Program-made: the position numbers and the translations under genes
Part shown: positions 42,090-50,133 of the stretch, piece after piece
Layout: each line of letters begins with the position of its first letter
Numbering within the stretch: the stretch's first letter is position 1
Notes under the pieces: generated by a model
What the model saw: only the letters and a program-made list of their open reading frames with translations
Database searches by the model: none
Told to the model about the DNA's origin: nothing
NCBI GenBank assembly: GCA_964621605.1
Contig: CAZUMJ010000015.1
Coordinates: 5,954 to 69,953, forward strand
DNA from: CAZUMJ01 sp964621605
GTDB lineage: Bacteria; Actinomycetota; Acidimicrobiia; Acidimicrobiales; Iamiaceae
DNA: 64,000 nt
Direction: 5' to 3'

Positions 42090-42998
42090 ATGGCTTCGAG
42101 CGCTGGGCGACCAGATCGACGCACGTCACCAGCGGCTCCGCAGGGAGCGGCGATCGTGCTTGCGGTCGTTGGCGTGCTGCTGCTCGTCGTCGGCGTGCTG
42201 TGGGGCACCGTTCGCTCCAACGGAGCAGACGCGCAGACGGTTGCAGGGTCGACGACCACCACGACGAACGCGGCGCACTCGACAGCTGCGGGCGCGCTCG
42301 CTCCGGTGCCGACGGTGCTGTCAGTCGATCAACGACAGCCGGGCACGACCTCGCCGTACGAAACGACGACGGTGTGGGTGACGACTACGACGACGACGAC
42401 CACCATTCCCGGCCTCGGAACGGGCTTGAACGTCCGTGGGGGGCCTCTGGCGATTGCGCCCGGCGGACGCGGCACCCTCCTCGTCTCGAACACGGGCGCG
42501 GCGAGCTTCCAGTGGGGAGTTGCCTCCTCGGACGCTGGGGTGCGAGTCACACCGGCGAGAGGCGAGCTTGCGCCGCACGAGACGGCCACGTTGAGCGTGC
42601 GCGTGGCGTCCGACGAGGAGTCGCCTGCCGCAACGTTGACCTTCGTGACCATCGGAGGTGGCGTGGCCACCGTGTCGGTGCGCATCCTCGGAAACGAACC
42701 GCCGGCCACGACGTCCCTGTCGTTCTCGCCGGCGTCACCGACCTGCGGCCAAGCCGTGGTGGTAACCGCAGTGGTCCCCGCTGGGGCCGTATCAGTGCTC
42801 GCCACCTATCGCATCGGTGACGGTGTGCCGCGCACGCTCGTGTTCACCAAGCAAGCCAAGGGCACCTGGACCGCCTCGATTCCGGCCCAGAGCGTTGGCG
42901 CGCACGTCCAGGTTGCGGTCCGATCTGATGGATCTGTCTCCTTCGACCCGCTGCTCGAGTCTTACGACGTTGGGTCGAACGGCACGGTCCCGTGCTGA
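42090..42998 (+). CDS. Membrane-anchored protein with Thr-rich stalk and extracellular Ig-like domains
   Basis: The 302-residue protein has a basic N-terminus, a membrane helix at about 18-40 (AAIVLAVVGVLLLVVGVLWG) and a Thr-rich stalk. An Ig-like/HYDIN-type domain follows (LNVRGGPLAIAPGGRGTLLV, then ARGELAPHETATLSVRV), then a second beta domain (LSFSPASPTCGQAVVVTAVV) ending in Cys. It resembles the outside part of the zinc-ribbon protein at 38417, with the methyltransferase gene between them. The ATG at 42090 has only a weak ribosome site. Function unknown. Confidence 0.72.
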   Translation: MASSAGRPDRRTSPAAPQGAAIVLAVVGVLLLVVGVLWGTVRSNGADAQTVAGSTTTTTNAAHSTAAGALAPVPTVLSVDQRQPGTTSPYETTTVWVTTTTTTTTIPGLGTGLNVRGGPLAIAPGGRGTLLVSNTGAASFQWGVASSDAGVRVTPARGELAPHETATLSVRVASDEESPAATLTFVTIGGGVATVSVRILGNEPPATTSLSFSPASPTCGQAVVVTAVVPAGAVSVLATYRIGDGVPRTLVFTKQAKGTWTASIPAQSVGAHVQVAVRSDGSVSFDPLLESYDVGSNGTVPC

Positions 42999-43046
42999 CG
43001 AAGAAACCAGCTTGACGCTTCCCTTCGCTTCGTAGTCGAATGTCGC

Positions 43047-43133
43047 TCGCATCAGGAGTGCCCCGGGCAACCGGGTCCGGCAACCTGGGACGGACACCCA
43101 AGGTGCCCTCTCGCTGTAGTGGCGAGGATGTGG
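43047..43133 (+). promoter_or_regulatory. SAM-riboswitch-like leader of metX (SAM-I/SAM-IV clan)
   Basis: The sequence has the SAM-I-clan core: GTCCGGCAACCTGGG, then a short stem and CCCAAGGTGCC. Closing helix P1 is TCGCATC (43047-43053) with GATGTGG (43127-43133), including G-T pairs. A P4-like hairpin CTCGC-tgtagtg-GCGAG (43109-43125) follows the GGTGCC segment as in SAM-I. Lying directly before metX supports methionine control by SAM. Exact subclass (SAM-I, SAM-IV or a variant) needs a covariance-model search. Confidence 0.7.
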
Positions 43134-43154
43134 CTGCTCGGCATCGGCGAGCAG
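43134..43154 (+). promoter_or_regulatory. Perfect hairpin directly after the riboswitch core
   Basis: CTGCTCG-gcatcgg-CGAGCAG, 7 bp, adjoining the P1 3' strand. Part of the likely expression platform or pseudoknot region; no T-run follows. Confidence 0.5.
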
Positions 43155-43195
43155 CAACAACGTGTCCGGGGGTTTCCCGTTCTCGTGCAAGGGTG

Positions 43196-43242
43196 TCCGT
43201 TTCCGGTCGCTCGACCGTTGCCAGTCGGCCGGACGGAGAGGA
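43196..43242 (+). promoter_or_regulatory. Helix able to mask the metX ribosome site
   Basis: TCCGT-tt-CCGG (43196-43206) can pair with CCGGACGGA (43229-43237), which runs into the ribosome site GGAGAGGA (43235-43242) before the metX GTG. This suggests control at translation rather than by a terminator. Confidence 0.45.
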
Positions 43243-43251
43243 ACGCGGGAC

Positions 43252-44493
43252 GTGACGAGTCAGGAGGAACAGGCCTTCAACGCATCGGTCCCAGGCTTCG
43301 ACCTCGACCCGTCGCTCATTCCCCGACCGAGCGCCCTGCCGGCTTCGGGTGCGTGGCGCCCGGGTGACCCGCTCGGTGAGCGGCAGTTCGTTCGCTTCGC
43401 GGTCGATCGACCTTTTGTGTTGGAGGGGGGCGCGCAACTGCGCGACCTGACCCTCGCGTTCGAGACGTGGGGCACGCTCAACGCGTCGGGAACGAACGCC
43501 ATCCTTGTCTGCCACGCCTTGACCGGCGACGCACACGCAGCAGGTCCGGCGGGTCCGGGCCACCCGACACCTGGGTGGTGGGCCGACGTGATCGGGCCGG
43601 GCCTGGCAATAGACACCGATCGCTATTTCGTGGTGTGCGCCAACAACCTGGGCGGCTGCCAGGGGTCGACGGGGCCTTCGTCAGATCGCCCAGATCGCCC
43701 GGAGAGGTACGGCTCAACCTTTCCGGTGGTGACCATGCGAGACCAGGTTCGCCTCCAGGCGAAGCTCGCGGACGCGCTCGGCGTCGAGAAGTGGCACGCG
43801 GTCGTTGGCGGGTCGATGGGTGGGATGCAGGTGCTCGAGTGGGGTGTGATGTTCCCCGAGCGCGTCGCTCGGTTGCTACCGATCGCAACGTGCGCGGCCG
43901 CAACCGCGCAGCAGATCGCCTGGTGGAGCACCGGACGCAGGGCGATCGCGCTCGACCCGCGCTGGCGGGCGGGCGACTACTACCACGCGGCTCCCGGCGA
44001 CGGACCGCACGCGGGGTTGGCGCTTGCTCGCATGGTGTCTCAGATCACGTTTCGCAGCGATGACGTGTTCACCGATCGATTCGGGCGCGAACTCGTCGAT
44101 CCCGGCGAGGACGAGTTGCGCCTGTGGCAGCGCTTCCAGGTCGAGAGCTACCTCGACTACCACGGTGTGAAGCTCGCCCGACGCTTCGACGCCAACTCCT
44201 ACCTGCTGCTGACGAAGGCCATGGACCTGCACGACCTCGCCCGTGGGCGTGGTGGCCTTGCTGCTGCGCTGGCACGCGTCCGTGCCTCGGTGCTCGTGTT
44301 GGGCATCAATTCAGATTTGCTCTACCCCACGTACCAGCAACGGGAACTCGTGGAAGGACTGTCCGCCGTGGGAGGCGATGCGGCCTACTTCGAGCTGGAC
44401 AGTCCCCATGGCCACGACGCGTTCCTCATCGAGACCGACCAGATCAGTCCCCCGATCGCCCGCTTCCTGGAAACCACGAGGACCGATTCATGA
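43252..44493 (+). CDS. metX: Homoserine O-acetyltransferase
   Basis: MetX activates homoserine for methionine synthesis. The 413-residue alpha/beta-hydrolase-fold protein has NAILVCHALTGDAHAAG (oxyanion region), NNLGGCQGSTGPSS, the nucleophile elbow VVGGSMGGMQVLEWG (Ser), the Asp in GINSDLLYPTYQQREL, and His in DSPHGHDAFLIE. The acyl donor (acetyl- or succinyl-CoA) cannot be assured from family alone. The GTG at 43252 follows GGAGAGGA. A SAM-riboswitch-like leader precedes it; the next gene overlaps by ATGA. Confidence 0.94.
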   Translation: MTSQEEQAFNASVPGFDLDPSLIPRPSALPASGAWRPGDPLGERQFVRFAVDRPFVLEGGAQLRDLTLAFETWGTLNASGTNAILVCHALTGDAHAAGPAGPGHPTPGWWADVIGPGLAIDTDRYFVVCANNLGGCQGSTGPSSDRPDRPERYGSTFPVVTMRDQVRLQAKLADALGVEKWHAVVGGSMGGMQVLEWGVMFPERVARLLPIATCAAATAQQIAWWSTGRRAIALDPRWRAGDYYHAAPGDGPHAGLALARMVSQITFRSDDVFTDRFGRELVDPGEDELRLWQRFQVESYLDYHGVKLARRFDANSYLLLTKAMDLHDLARGRGGLAAALARVRASVLVLGINSDLLYPTYQQRELVEGLSAVGGDAAYFELDSPHGHDAFLIETDQISPPIARFLETTRTDS

Positions 44494-45677
44494 CCGACAG
44501 CCATCGCTTCGCGGGTCTGCATCCGGAGACGATTGCAATTCTCGCGGGCCGGGCCGAGGGCGAGCAGTCTCTCGCCCCGGTCTTGTACCCGACGTCTACC
44601 TTCGAGACCCCGACGATCGCCGAGGCACGTGCCGCCGCGACGACGCCGGGGAACGACCGCTTCTACTCGCGCTATGCGAACCCGACCGTGCGCGCGTTCG
44701 AGGACGCCGTCGCACAGCTCGAGGGCGCAGAGGCAGCGCGCGCCTACGCATCAGGTATGGGTGCGGTGACGGGTGTGATCCTGGGGTTGTGCTCGGCGGG
44801 TGACCACGTCGTCGCGCAGCGACAGATCTACTCCGGTACGCAACTGGTGCTGCAGTCGCTGTGTCCACGGATGGGCATCGACGTGACCTTCGTCGATGCG
44901 ACCGAACCGGGTGCGTTGGCGGGCGCGGTGCAGCCCGGACGCACCACCCTCGTCTGGGCAGAGACGCCGGCGAACCCGCGCCTGGACCTCGTCGACCTCG
45001 ACGAGGTGGGCGCGATCGTGGGTCCGGTCACGGTGGTCGATTCCACGTTCGCAACGCCCCTCGCCCAGCGACCCCTCGGCCACGGCGTCGATCTCGTGCT
45101 GCACTCGGCCACCAAGGGGCTGGCGGGCCACAACGACGCCACCATTGGTGTCGTCGCCGGCAGCGCCGAGCTGATCACCTGGCTGTGGGGGTTCGCCACC
45201 CTTGCCGGCGCCTGTGCATCGCCGTATGACGCGTACAACGCCCTCCGCGGAATCCGCACGTTGGGAGCACGCCTCACCCAGCAGACTGCGACGGCGCATC
45301 GCCTCGCGGAAGCGATCGAGCAGCACCCTGCGGTGTCCGAGGTGCGCTACCCGGGGTTGGCTTCGCACCCACAGCATGCGTTGGCGACGGCGCAGCTCGC
45401 CCTCCCCGGCAGCCTGTTGTCGTTCGAGGTCGCCGGCGGGCTGGACGCCGGTCGCTCGTTTGTGGAGGGGGTGCAGATCGCCCGCATGGCTGCATCGCTG
45501 GGCGGTCCCGAGACGCTCGTGACCCATCCGGCTTCGACGACCCATGTGAGCCTGCTCCCCGACGAGCTCGCCGCGATCGGGATCAGCCCTGGAACCATTC
45601 GCGTCTCGGTGGGGCTTGAGCACGTCGACGACGTGGTTGCCGACTTCGTCGCAGCACTCGACGCCACCAGGCTCTGA
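44490..45677 (+). CDS. Cys/Met-metabolism PLP enzyme (O-acyl-homoserine sulfhydrylase or cystathionine gamma-synthase)
   Basis: The 395-residue protein has the family pattern: YSRYANPTVRAFEDAVAQLE, the PLP-stacking region with GMGAVTGVIL, the phosphate Asp in VTVVDSTFATPLAQRP and the PLP lysine in LHSATKGLAGHNDATIG. The C-terminal SLGGPETLVTHPASTTH and SVGLEHVDD complete it. It uses the O-acylhomoserine made by MetX with sulfide (homocysteine) or cysteine (cystathionine); the sequence does not separate these. Its ATG overlaps the metX stop by 4 bp, so both lie under the same leader. Confidence 0.92.
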   Translation: MTDSHRFAGLHPETIAILAGRAEGEQSLAPVLYPTSTFETPTIAEARAAATTPGNDRFYSRYANPTVRAFEDAVAQLEGAEAARAYASGMGAVTGVILGLCSAGDHVVAQRQIYSGTQLVLQSLCPRMGIDVTFVDATEPGALAGAVQPGRTTLVWAETPANPRLDLVDLDEVGAIVGPVTVVDSTFATPLAQRPLGHGVDLVLHSATKGLAGHNDATIGVVAGSAELITWLWGFATLAGACASPYDAYNALRGIRTLGARLTQQTATAHRLAEAIEQHPAVSEVRYPGLASHPQHALATAQLALPGSLLSFEVAGGLDAGRSFVEGVQIARMAASLGGPETLVTHPASTTHVSLLPDELAAIGISPGTIRVSVGLEHVDDVVADFVAALDATRL

Positions 45678-45765
45678 CTTCCAGGACCGGCGAGGCAAGC
45701 GAATACCGGTAGATTCTCGACTTCGACGCGTGTGACCTCGGAGCGCGGGACGGAAGGGAGCGAGG

Positions 45766-46662
45766 GTGGGCAGTCGCGACGGCACAACAGCGCAAGGGTC
45801 AACGCGAGCCCGTCACCGTTCCCTCGTCGTTGTGTGCGCCTTGCTCGGTGCGCTGGGCACCTTGGGCGTGTCCGGGTTCCTCTCTGTGTCGAAGGCGGGA
45901 GCGGTGCGTCTCCCTGCGCCGCCCGGATCTGATTCGACCGTCACACTGCCTCCCACAACAGCGGGTCCCACCACAGCGGCTCCCACGACGGAGGCACCCA
46001 CGACGACCGTCGTCGAGGAACCCTCGACGACGGTTGCGGTCACATCGACGACGGTGTGGCGTCCGCCGTCGACGAGCACGTGGACCGCGCCCGCGACGAC
46101 CACGCAGGTGGCACCCTCGACGGCGCCGATGACCACGACAGAGAACCTTCTCGTGGGCCCGACCTCGACCGTCTCGACCACGACGACCACGACCCTTCCT
46201 CCGAACCTCGGCTCCTCCACGACCTCGTCGGGCTCCCATTCCGATCCCAAGGTGTGGGCGGTCGTTGCTGGCCTTGGCGGGGTGGGGCTGCTGCTGGCCG
46301 CGATGACGTTCCGTTACTGGCGAGCGACGCGGCCGCAGATGGCCGTCGCCGGCTCCGCTTCGGGCGTCGTGCCCGCTACGGATGACGATGACGACCCCGA
46401 CGATGGCGAGCCTGGCGAGGGGGATGGCTGGGACGACGGGGACGGCGACGGCCCGGGGGACGGCGACGGCCCCGACGACGGCAGCGGCGGAGGTGGCCGG
46501 GGAGGGGCGCCAGATGCTGGCCCGGGTAGCCCCGACCCCTCATCTTCCGAAGGTGCGAGCGATGACGGTGATCAAGACGAGCGCGGGCGCGGTGGACGTC
46601 GCTCCGGGCGCGGCCGCACTCGCTACAGCGACCTCGTCATCACGGTCCCGGAGCCGGAGTAG
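45766..46662 (+). CDS. Surface protein with Thr/Pro stalk, membrane helix and acidic then basic tail
   Basis: The 298-residue protein has a signal or anchor helix at about 19-41, a Thr/Pro-rich stalk (about 50-165), a membrane helix at about 166-185 (VWAVVAGLGGVGLLLAAMTF), then a cytoplasmic Asp/Gly-rich segment (DDDDDPDDGEPGEG and on) and a short Arg-rich end. Its architecture (stalk outside, charged low-complexity inside) is like a wall-spanning anchor. No enzyme domain. GTG start at 45766. It follows the met operon by 88 nt. Confidence 0.65.
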   Translation: MGSRDGTTAQGSTRARHRSLVVVCALLGALGTLGVSGFLSVSKAGAVRLPAPPGSDSTVTLPPTTAGPTTAAPTTEAPTTTVVEEPSTTVAVTSTTVWRPPSTSTWTAPATTTQVAPSTAPMTTTENLLVGPTSTVSTTTTTTLPPNLGSSTTSSGSHSDPKVWAVVAGLGGVGLLLAAMTFRYWRATRPQMAVAGSASGVVPATDDDDDPDDGEPGEGDGWDDGDGDGPGDGDGPDDGSGGGGRGGAPDAGPGSPDPSSSEGASDDGDQDERGRGGRRSGRGRTRYSDLVITVPEPE

Positions 46663-46778
46663 TCGCACGTCACCCCGTGCGGGCGTGACGATCTGCTTGA
46701 CCTCAGCCCACTGCGTGCCGATGTCGAAATGTGGCTGACATTGTCGGCCTGAATCGTGCCGCTCAGACGGAGCTCCCC

Positions 46779-48428
46779 ATGCGTTGTCCATCATGTGAGA
46801 CAGAGAACACCGCCGACTCGAAGTTCTGCATGACCTGCGGAGCGCCCCTCGATGGGGAAGCGGCTGCTTCGCCGCCTGCCTCTGACACCCCGGTGGCGAG
46901 CGACCTCATCGGTGACGACGTGGAGCAGCCGACCGGTGAATCGGTCGACGGTGCCACACCCCCGCCTCCGCCGGATGGCGTTGCCACACCCCCGCCTTCG
47001 CCGGATGGTGTTGTCGCAGACGAGGTGACAGAAGCGGCGGCGACCAGCGACGGGGCTGAGCCTGTCGAGGCCGCCAAGTCCGACGAGGCCGGGGTCGAGG
47101 CGGACGCTGAAGGTGTCGTGGAGCGTTCGGAGCCTGACGCTGGCGAGGTCGGCTCTGACGATGCTGCCGAGGGTGCTGCGTCATCGGGGACCGAACCTGA
47201 TTCGTTGCCGCTCCCTCCGCCGCCTGCGAGTGCGGCGGTGACCGAAGGCGCACCTCCCCCTCCACCGCCTCCTCCTCCGGGTGCAGCGGTGACCGAGGAT
47301 GCACCGCCCCCGCTGCCTCCGCCTCCGGGCGCGGCGGTGACCGAGGATGCACCGCCCCCGCTGCCTCCGCCTCCGGGCGCGGCGGTGACCGAGGATGCAC
47401 CGCCCCCGCCGCCTCCGCCTCCGGGCGCGGCGGTGACTGAGGATGCGCCGCCGCCGCCTCCGGGCGCAGCGGTGACTGAAACTGCACCTCCGCCGCCTCC
47501 TCCGCCCGGTGCAGCGGTGGCTGAAGATGCGCCGCCGCCTCCGCCTCCGGGCGCGGCGGTGACCGAGGATGCGCCGCCGTCTCCTCCGCCTCCTCCTCCT
47601 GGTGTTCTCGCCGAAAGCGTGCCGACCGAGGTGGCGGCGAGCGCGGAGGATGAGGTGGTCGAGGCGGACGCAATCGAGAACGCTTCGGACGTCAGCGTCA
47701 CCACCGCTGTCGAAGAGGTGCCGGAACCGACGGGTACCGCTGGTGACGGCGATGCCGCGGCGCCTGCTGCTGACGCCGAGGGCATCGACGATTCGACTGC
47801 GCCGGACAGCGACGGTGGTTCGTTGCCTCTACCTCCGCCGCCGCCGGGCGCAGCGGTGACTGAAACTGCACCTCCGCCGCCTCCTCCGCCTCCGGGTGCA
47901 GCGGTGACCGAGGATGCACCTCCTCCACCGCTCGACGGCGCGGCGGAGCCCGATGCGGGCGTCGCTGCAGGACTATCCGAAGCCGACCTGGCGAGCGAGC
48001 CGTCCGAGGTGGCACAGCCGCAGCGAGACGATCCACACGGGGTAGGAGCTGCGCTGGCGGCCCTGGGTGACCGAGCTGGCGATCACAGCGACGGCTGCAT
48101 GCTCCTGGTCTCGGCGATGCTCGTCGAGGGCGAAGCCGTCCAGCACGTGGTCGTCGGGGTCGTGGACGGATCGCCAGGTGTCGCGGTTCTCACGAACTCG
48201 CGCATCGTGGTGGTCAACGCACGGCGCTGGAAGCCGGCCATCACCAGCGTGCCGATCACGCCACGCCTCATGGTGCAGGGCTGGCAGGACGAGCAGATGG
48301 CGCAACTCTCGTTCGAGGGTGGCGTCCATGCGCGCATCGAGCAGGTGCTCGACAAGCCCCAGGCGCTCGAGATGGCCATGCGTGTGCGTCGCAGGGTTGC
48401 CGAAGTTGGGGGCCCGTCGGTCCCGTAG
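46779..48428 (+). CDS. Zinc-ribbon protein with polyproline repeats and C-terminal PH-like domain
   Basis: The 549-residue protein begins with a zinc ribbon (MRCPSCETENTADSKFCMTCG), followed by an acidic Ala/Glu/Val linker and nine copies of a GAAVTEDAPPPPP-type repeat in two blocks (about nt 47280-47600 and 47840-47930). The last 130 residues form a folded domain (VVVGVVDGSPGVAVLTNSRI, VVNARRWKPAITSVP), which looks like a bacterial PH (bPH) domain. No membrane helix is seen. PH-like domains often sit at membranes or in complexes; role unknown. The ATG at 46779 starts the ribbon. Confidence 0.75.
   Translation: MRCPSCETENTADSKFCMTCGAPLDGEAAASPPASDTPVASDLIGDDVEQPTGESVDGATPPPPPDGVATPPPSPDGVVADEVTEAAATSDGAEPVEAAKSDEAGVEADAEGVVERSEPDAGEVGSDDAAEGAASSGTEPDSLPLPPPPASAAVTEGAPPPPPPPPPGAAVTEDAPPPLPPPPGAAVTEDAPPPLPPPPGAAVTEDAPPPPPPPPGAAVTEDAPPPPPGAAVTETAPPPPPPPGAAVAEDAPPPPPPGAAVTEDAPPSPPPPPPGVLAESVPTEVAASAEDEVVEADAIENASDVSVTTAVEEVPEPTGTAGDGDAAAPAADAEGIDDSTAPDSDGGSLPLPPPPPGAAVTETAPPPPPPPPGAAVTEDAPPPPLDGAAEPDAGVAAGLSEADLASEPSEVAQPQRDDPHGVGAALAALGDRAGDHSDGCMLLVSAMLVEGEAVQHVVVGVVDGSPGVAVLTNSRIVVVNARRWKPAITSVPITPRLMVQGWQDEQMAQLSFEGGVHARIEQVLDKPQALEMAMRVRRRVAEVGGPSVP
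47291..47386 (+). repeat. 48-bp tandem repeats encoding the polyproline units
   Basis: Two identical 48-bp units (47291-47338 and 47339-47386), with a third near-copy beginning at 47387; each encodes 16 residues of the VTEDAPPPLPPPPGAA type. Confidence 0.85.
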
Positions 48429-48448
48429 CGCGGTAGGTGGCTCAACGA

Positions 48449-48481
48449 GAAGGGGACCGGCCCAGAGAGCCGGCCCCCTTC
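48449..48481. terminator. Hairpin between the zinc-ribbon/PH gene and convergent tRNA-Cys
   Basis: GAAGGGGACCGGC (48449-48461) pairs with 48469-48481 with one mismatch, 7-nt loop. It lies past the 3' end of both the plus-strand gene and the minus-strand tRNA, so it may serve both. Confidence 0.65.
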
Positions 48482-48485
48482 GGTC

Positions 48486-48560
48486 TGGAGGCGTCGCCGG
48501 GAATCGAACCCGGGTACAGGGCTTTGCAGGCCCTTGCCTAAGCCACTCGGCCACGACGCC
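48486..48560 (-). tRNA. tRNA-Cys (GCA)
   Basis: On the minus strand a complete cloverleaf: acceptor GGCGTCG / CGACGCC, anticodon stem AGGGC / GCCCT with loop CTGCAAA (anticodon GCA), T-arm CCGGGTTCGAATCCCGG, discriminator T as expected for tRNA-Cys, and an encoded CCA end. Confidence 0.95.
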
Positions 48561-48689
48561 AGAAGGACGCTCACTGTAGTCGGGTCACCTGGCCTACTCG
48601 GACGCCTAACCTTCCGCCGTGTCGCGCCGCCTTCTCGATCCTTCTCTCTTGGTTGATGGTCATGCGTCCTTGCCGGTGGGCTGCTAGCC

Positions 48690-49685
48690 GTGGAGACGAG
48701 GCCGTTGGGGCGAACAGGCATGCTGATCTCCCGCGTCGGTTTCGGTGCTTGGGCGCTCGGAGGGGGAGGGTGGTCGTTTGGCTGGGGCCCGCAAGACGAC
48801 AAGGCCTCGATCGCTGCGATCCGCCACGCCGTCGAGCACGGCGTCAACTGGATCGACACGGCCCCGATGTACGGGCTCGGTCACTCCGAGGCGGTGGTCG
48901 CCGAGGCGCTCGCGCCGTTCGCGGAGGTCGATCGCCCGTACGTGTTCACCAAGTGCGGGTTCGTCGCAGACCCGGCTGACCCGTCCCTGCCGCCGACGCG
49001 GACCGCTTCGGCCGCGGGGATTCGGGCCGAGGTCGAGGCCTCGTTGCGACGCCTTCGGGTGGATCGCCTCGATCTCCTCCAGGTGCACTGGCCTCCCGAT
49101 GACGGGACTCGCCTCGATGAGTATTGGGGGTGCCTGCTGGAGTTGAAGGCTGAAGGGACGGTGGCCGCGGTCGGCCTTTCGAACCATCGGCTCGCACACC
49201 TCAAGGCGGCGGAGCGGTTGGGGCACGTCGACTCGCTGCAGCCACCGTTCTCCGCGGTCCATCGCTTGAGTGCGGAGAGGCTGATCCCGTGGTGCGCCGA
49301 GGCTGAGACGGGCGTCGTCGTGTACAGCCCGATGCAGTCCGGGCTGCTGACCGGAGCGTTCGACGCTGCGCGCGTGGCGGCGCTCCCAGACGACGACTTC
49401 CGCCGACGCGACCCGGACTTCACCGATCACCTCGCCGCGAACCTCACGGTGTCCGATGCTCTGGCCGAGGTAGGGGCCCGCCATGGCGTGTCGACTGCCG
49501 CGGCGGCGATCGCCTGGGTGTTGGCGTGGCCTGGCGTCACGGGCGCGATCGTCGGTGCCCGGTCGGTCGAGCAGGTGCAGGGCTGGCTCCCTGCGGCGAG
49601 CCTTGCGCTCGACGCCGCTGACATGGAGGTCGTCGCGGCAGCGATCGAGGCGCGGGGTGTGGGGGAGGGTCCGCTGCGTCCTTGA
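48690..49685 (+). CDS. Aldo/keto reductase
   Basis: The 331-residue TIM-barrel protein has the catalytic tetrad: Asp and Tyr in NWIDTAPMYGLGHSE, Lys in VFTKCGF, His in LLQVHWPPDD. The NADPH-binding C-terminal section (VTGAIVGARSVEQVQ) is present. The pattern is that of the YhdN/AKR11-type general reductases. Start: GTG at 48690, giving METRPLGRTGMLISRVGFG, standard for the family. Stands alone between two tRNA genes. Confidence 0.93.
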   Translation: METRPLGRTGMLISRVGFGAWALGGGGWSFGWGPQDDKASIAAIRHAVEHGVNWIDTAPMYGLGHSEAVVAEALAPFAEVDRPYVFTKCGFVADPADPSLPPTRTASAAGIRAEVEASLRRLRVDRLDLLQVHWPPDDGTRLDEYWGCLLELKAEGTVAAVGLSNHRLAHLKAAERLGHVDSLQPPFSAVHRLSAERLIPWCAEAETGVVVYSPMQSGLLTGAFDAARVAALPDDDFRRRDPDFTDHLAANLTVSDALAEVGARHGVSTAAAAIAWVLAWPGVTGAIVGARSVEQVQGWLPAASLALDAADMEVVAAAIEARGVGEGPLRP

Positions 49686-49790
49686 CCTGCCGAAGGTGGT
49701 CGATCGAGGCCGGTGGTCGATCGAGAGTGGGGGTGCGGCGCGCCGGCGGCTCGGAGGCGCTGAACGGGGCTGCTACAGTGTCTGCTCCAC

Positions 49791-49866
49791 GCGGACGTGG
49801 CTCAGTTGGTAGAGCATCACCTTGCCAAGGTGAGGGTCGCGGGTTCGAATCCCGTCGTCCGCTCCA
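49791..49866 (+). tRNA. tRNA-Gly (GCC)
   Basis: Complete cloverleaf: acceptor GCGGACG / CGTCCGC, D-arm GCTCAGTTGGTAGAGC, anticodon stem CACCT / AGGTG with loop TGCCA region (anticodon GCC), T-arm CGGGTTCGAATCCCG, discriminator T, and encoded CCA. A 26-nt piece of its 3' half recurs at 50108-50133. Confidence 0.95.
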
Positions 49867-49868
49867 CG

Positions 49869-49898
49869 CGAAACCCCCTGCTTCGGCGGGGGGTTTCG
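49869..49898 (+). terminator. Strong terminator after tRNA-Gly
   Basis: CGAAACCCCCTGC-TTCG-GCGGGGGGTTTCG: 13-bp stem (one T-G pair) closed by a UUCG tetraloop, starting 2 nt after the tRNA CCA. Confidence 0.85.
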
Positions 49899-49934
49899 TC
49901 GTATTGCCGGGGGTCTTGTGCTCGGGGCGCAGGA

Positions 49935-50084
49935 GTGCGGCGGGCCGAACTGAATCTTCGCGAGAAGCTCCGAGACGGTGACTTCCGCGATGACCTTCGC
50001 AGCCTCGTGGTCGAGTGGCCCGAGGGCTACGACATAGACGAGGCCGGAGCGTTGATCATCGACGCCGTGCTGCCGCTGCTCTGA
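49935..50084 (+). CDS. Possible small protein (49 residues) beside tRNA-Gly
   Basis: A GTG at 49935 opens a 49-codon frame with a balanced, helical-looking product (LREKLRDGDFRDDLRSLVVE, then DIDEAGALIIDAVLPLL). The only purine-rich site (AGGA) is too close to the start, so translation is doubtful. It lies between the tRNA and the duplicated tRNA segment. No family recognised. Confidence 0.35.
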   Translation: MRRAELNLREKLRDGDFRDDLRSLVVEWPEGYDIDEAGALIIDAVLPLL

Positions 50085-50107
50085 CTCGCGGTGAGACTCG
50101 GCGGGGC

Positions 50108-50133
50108 GTGAGGGTCGCGGGTTCGAATCCCGT
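50108..50133 (+). repeat. 26-bp copy of the tRNA-Gly 3' half (att-like direct repeat)
   Basis: Bases 50108-50133 are identical to tRNA-Gly positions 49830-49855, covering the 3' side of the anticodon stem, variable loop and T-arm, 278 bp downstream in the same orientation. The flanks are unrelated. It ends directly at the stop codon of the convergent GGDEF-EAL gene. Such partial tRNA copies are left by tRNA-targeting integrative elements. Confidence 0.85.

Noticed and set aside
49797..50084. A 95-residue protein starting inside tRNA-Gly
   Set aside because: Its first part reads through the tRNA and its terminator; only the last 49 codons could be a real frame.
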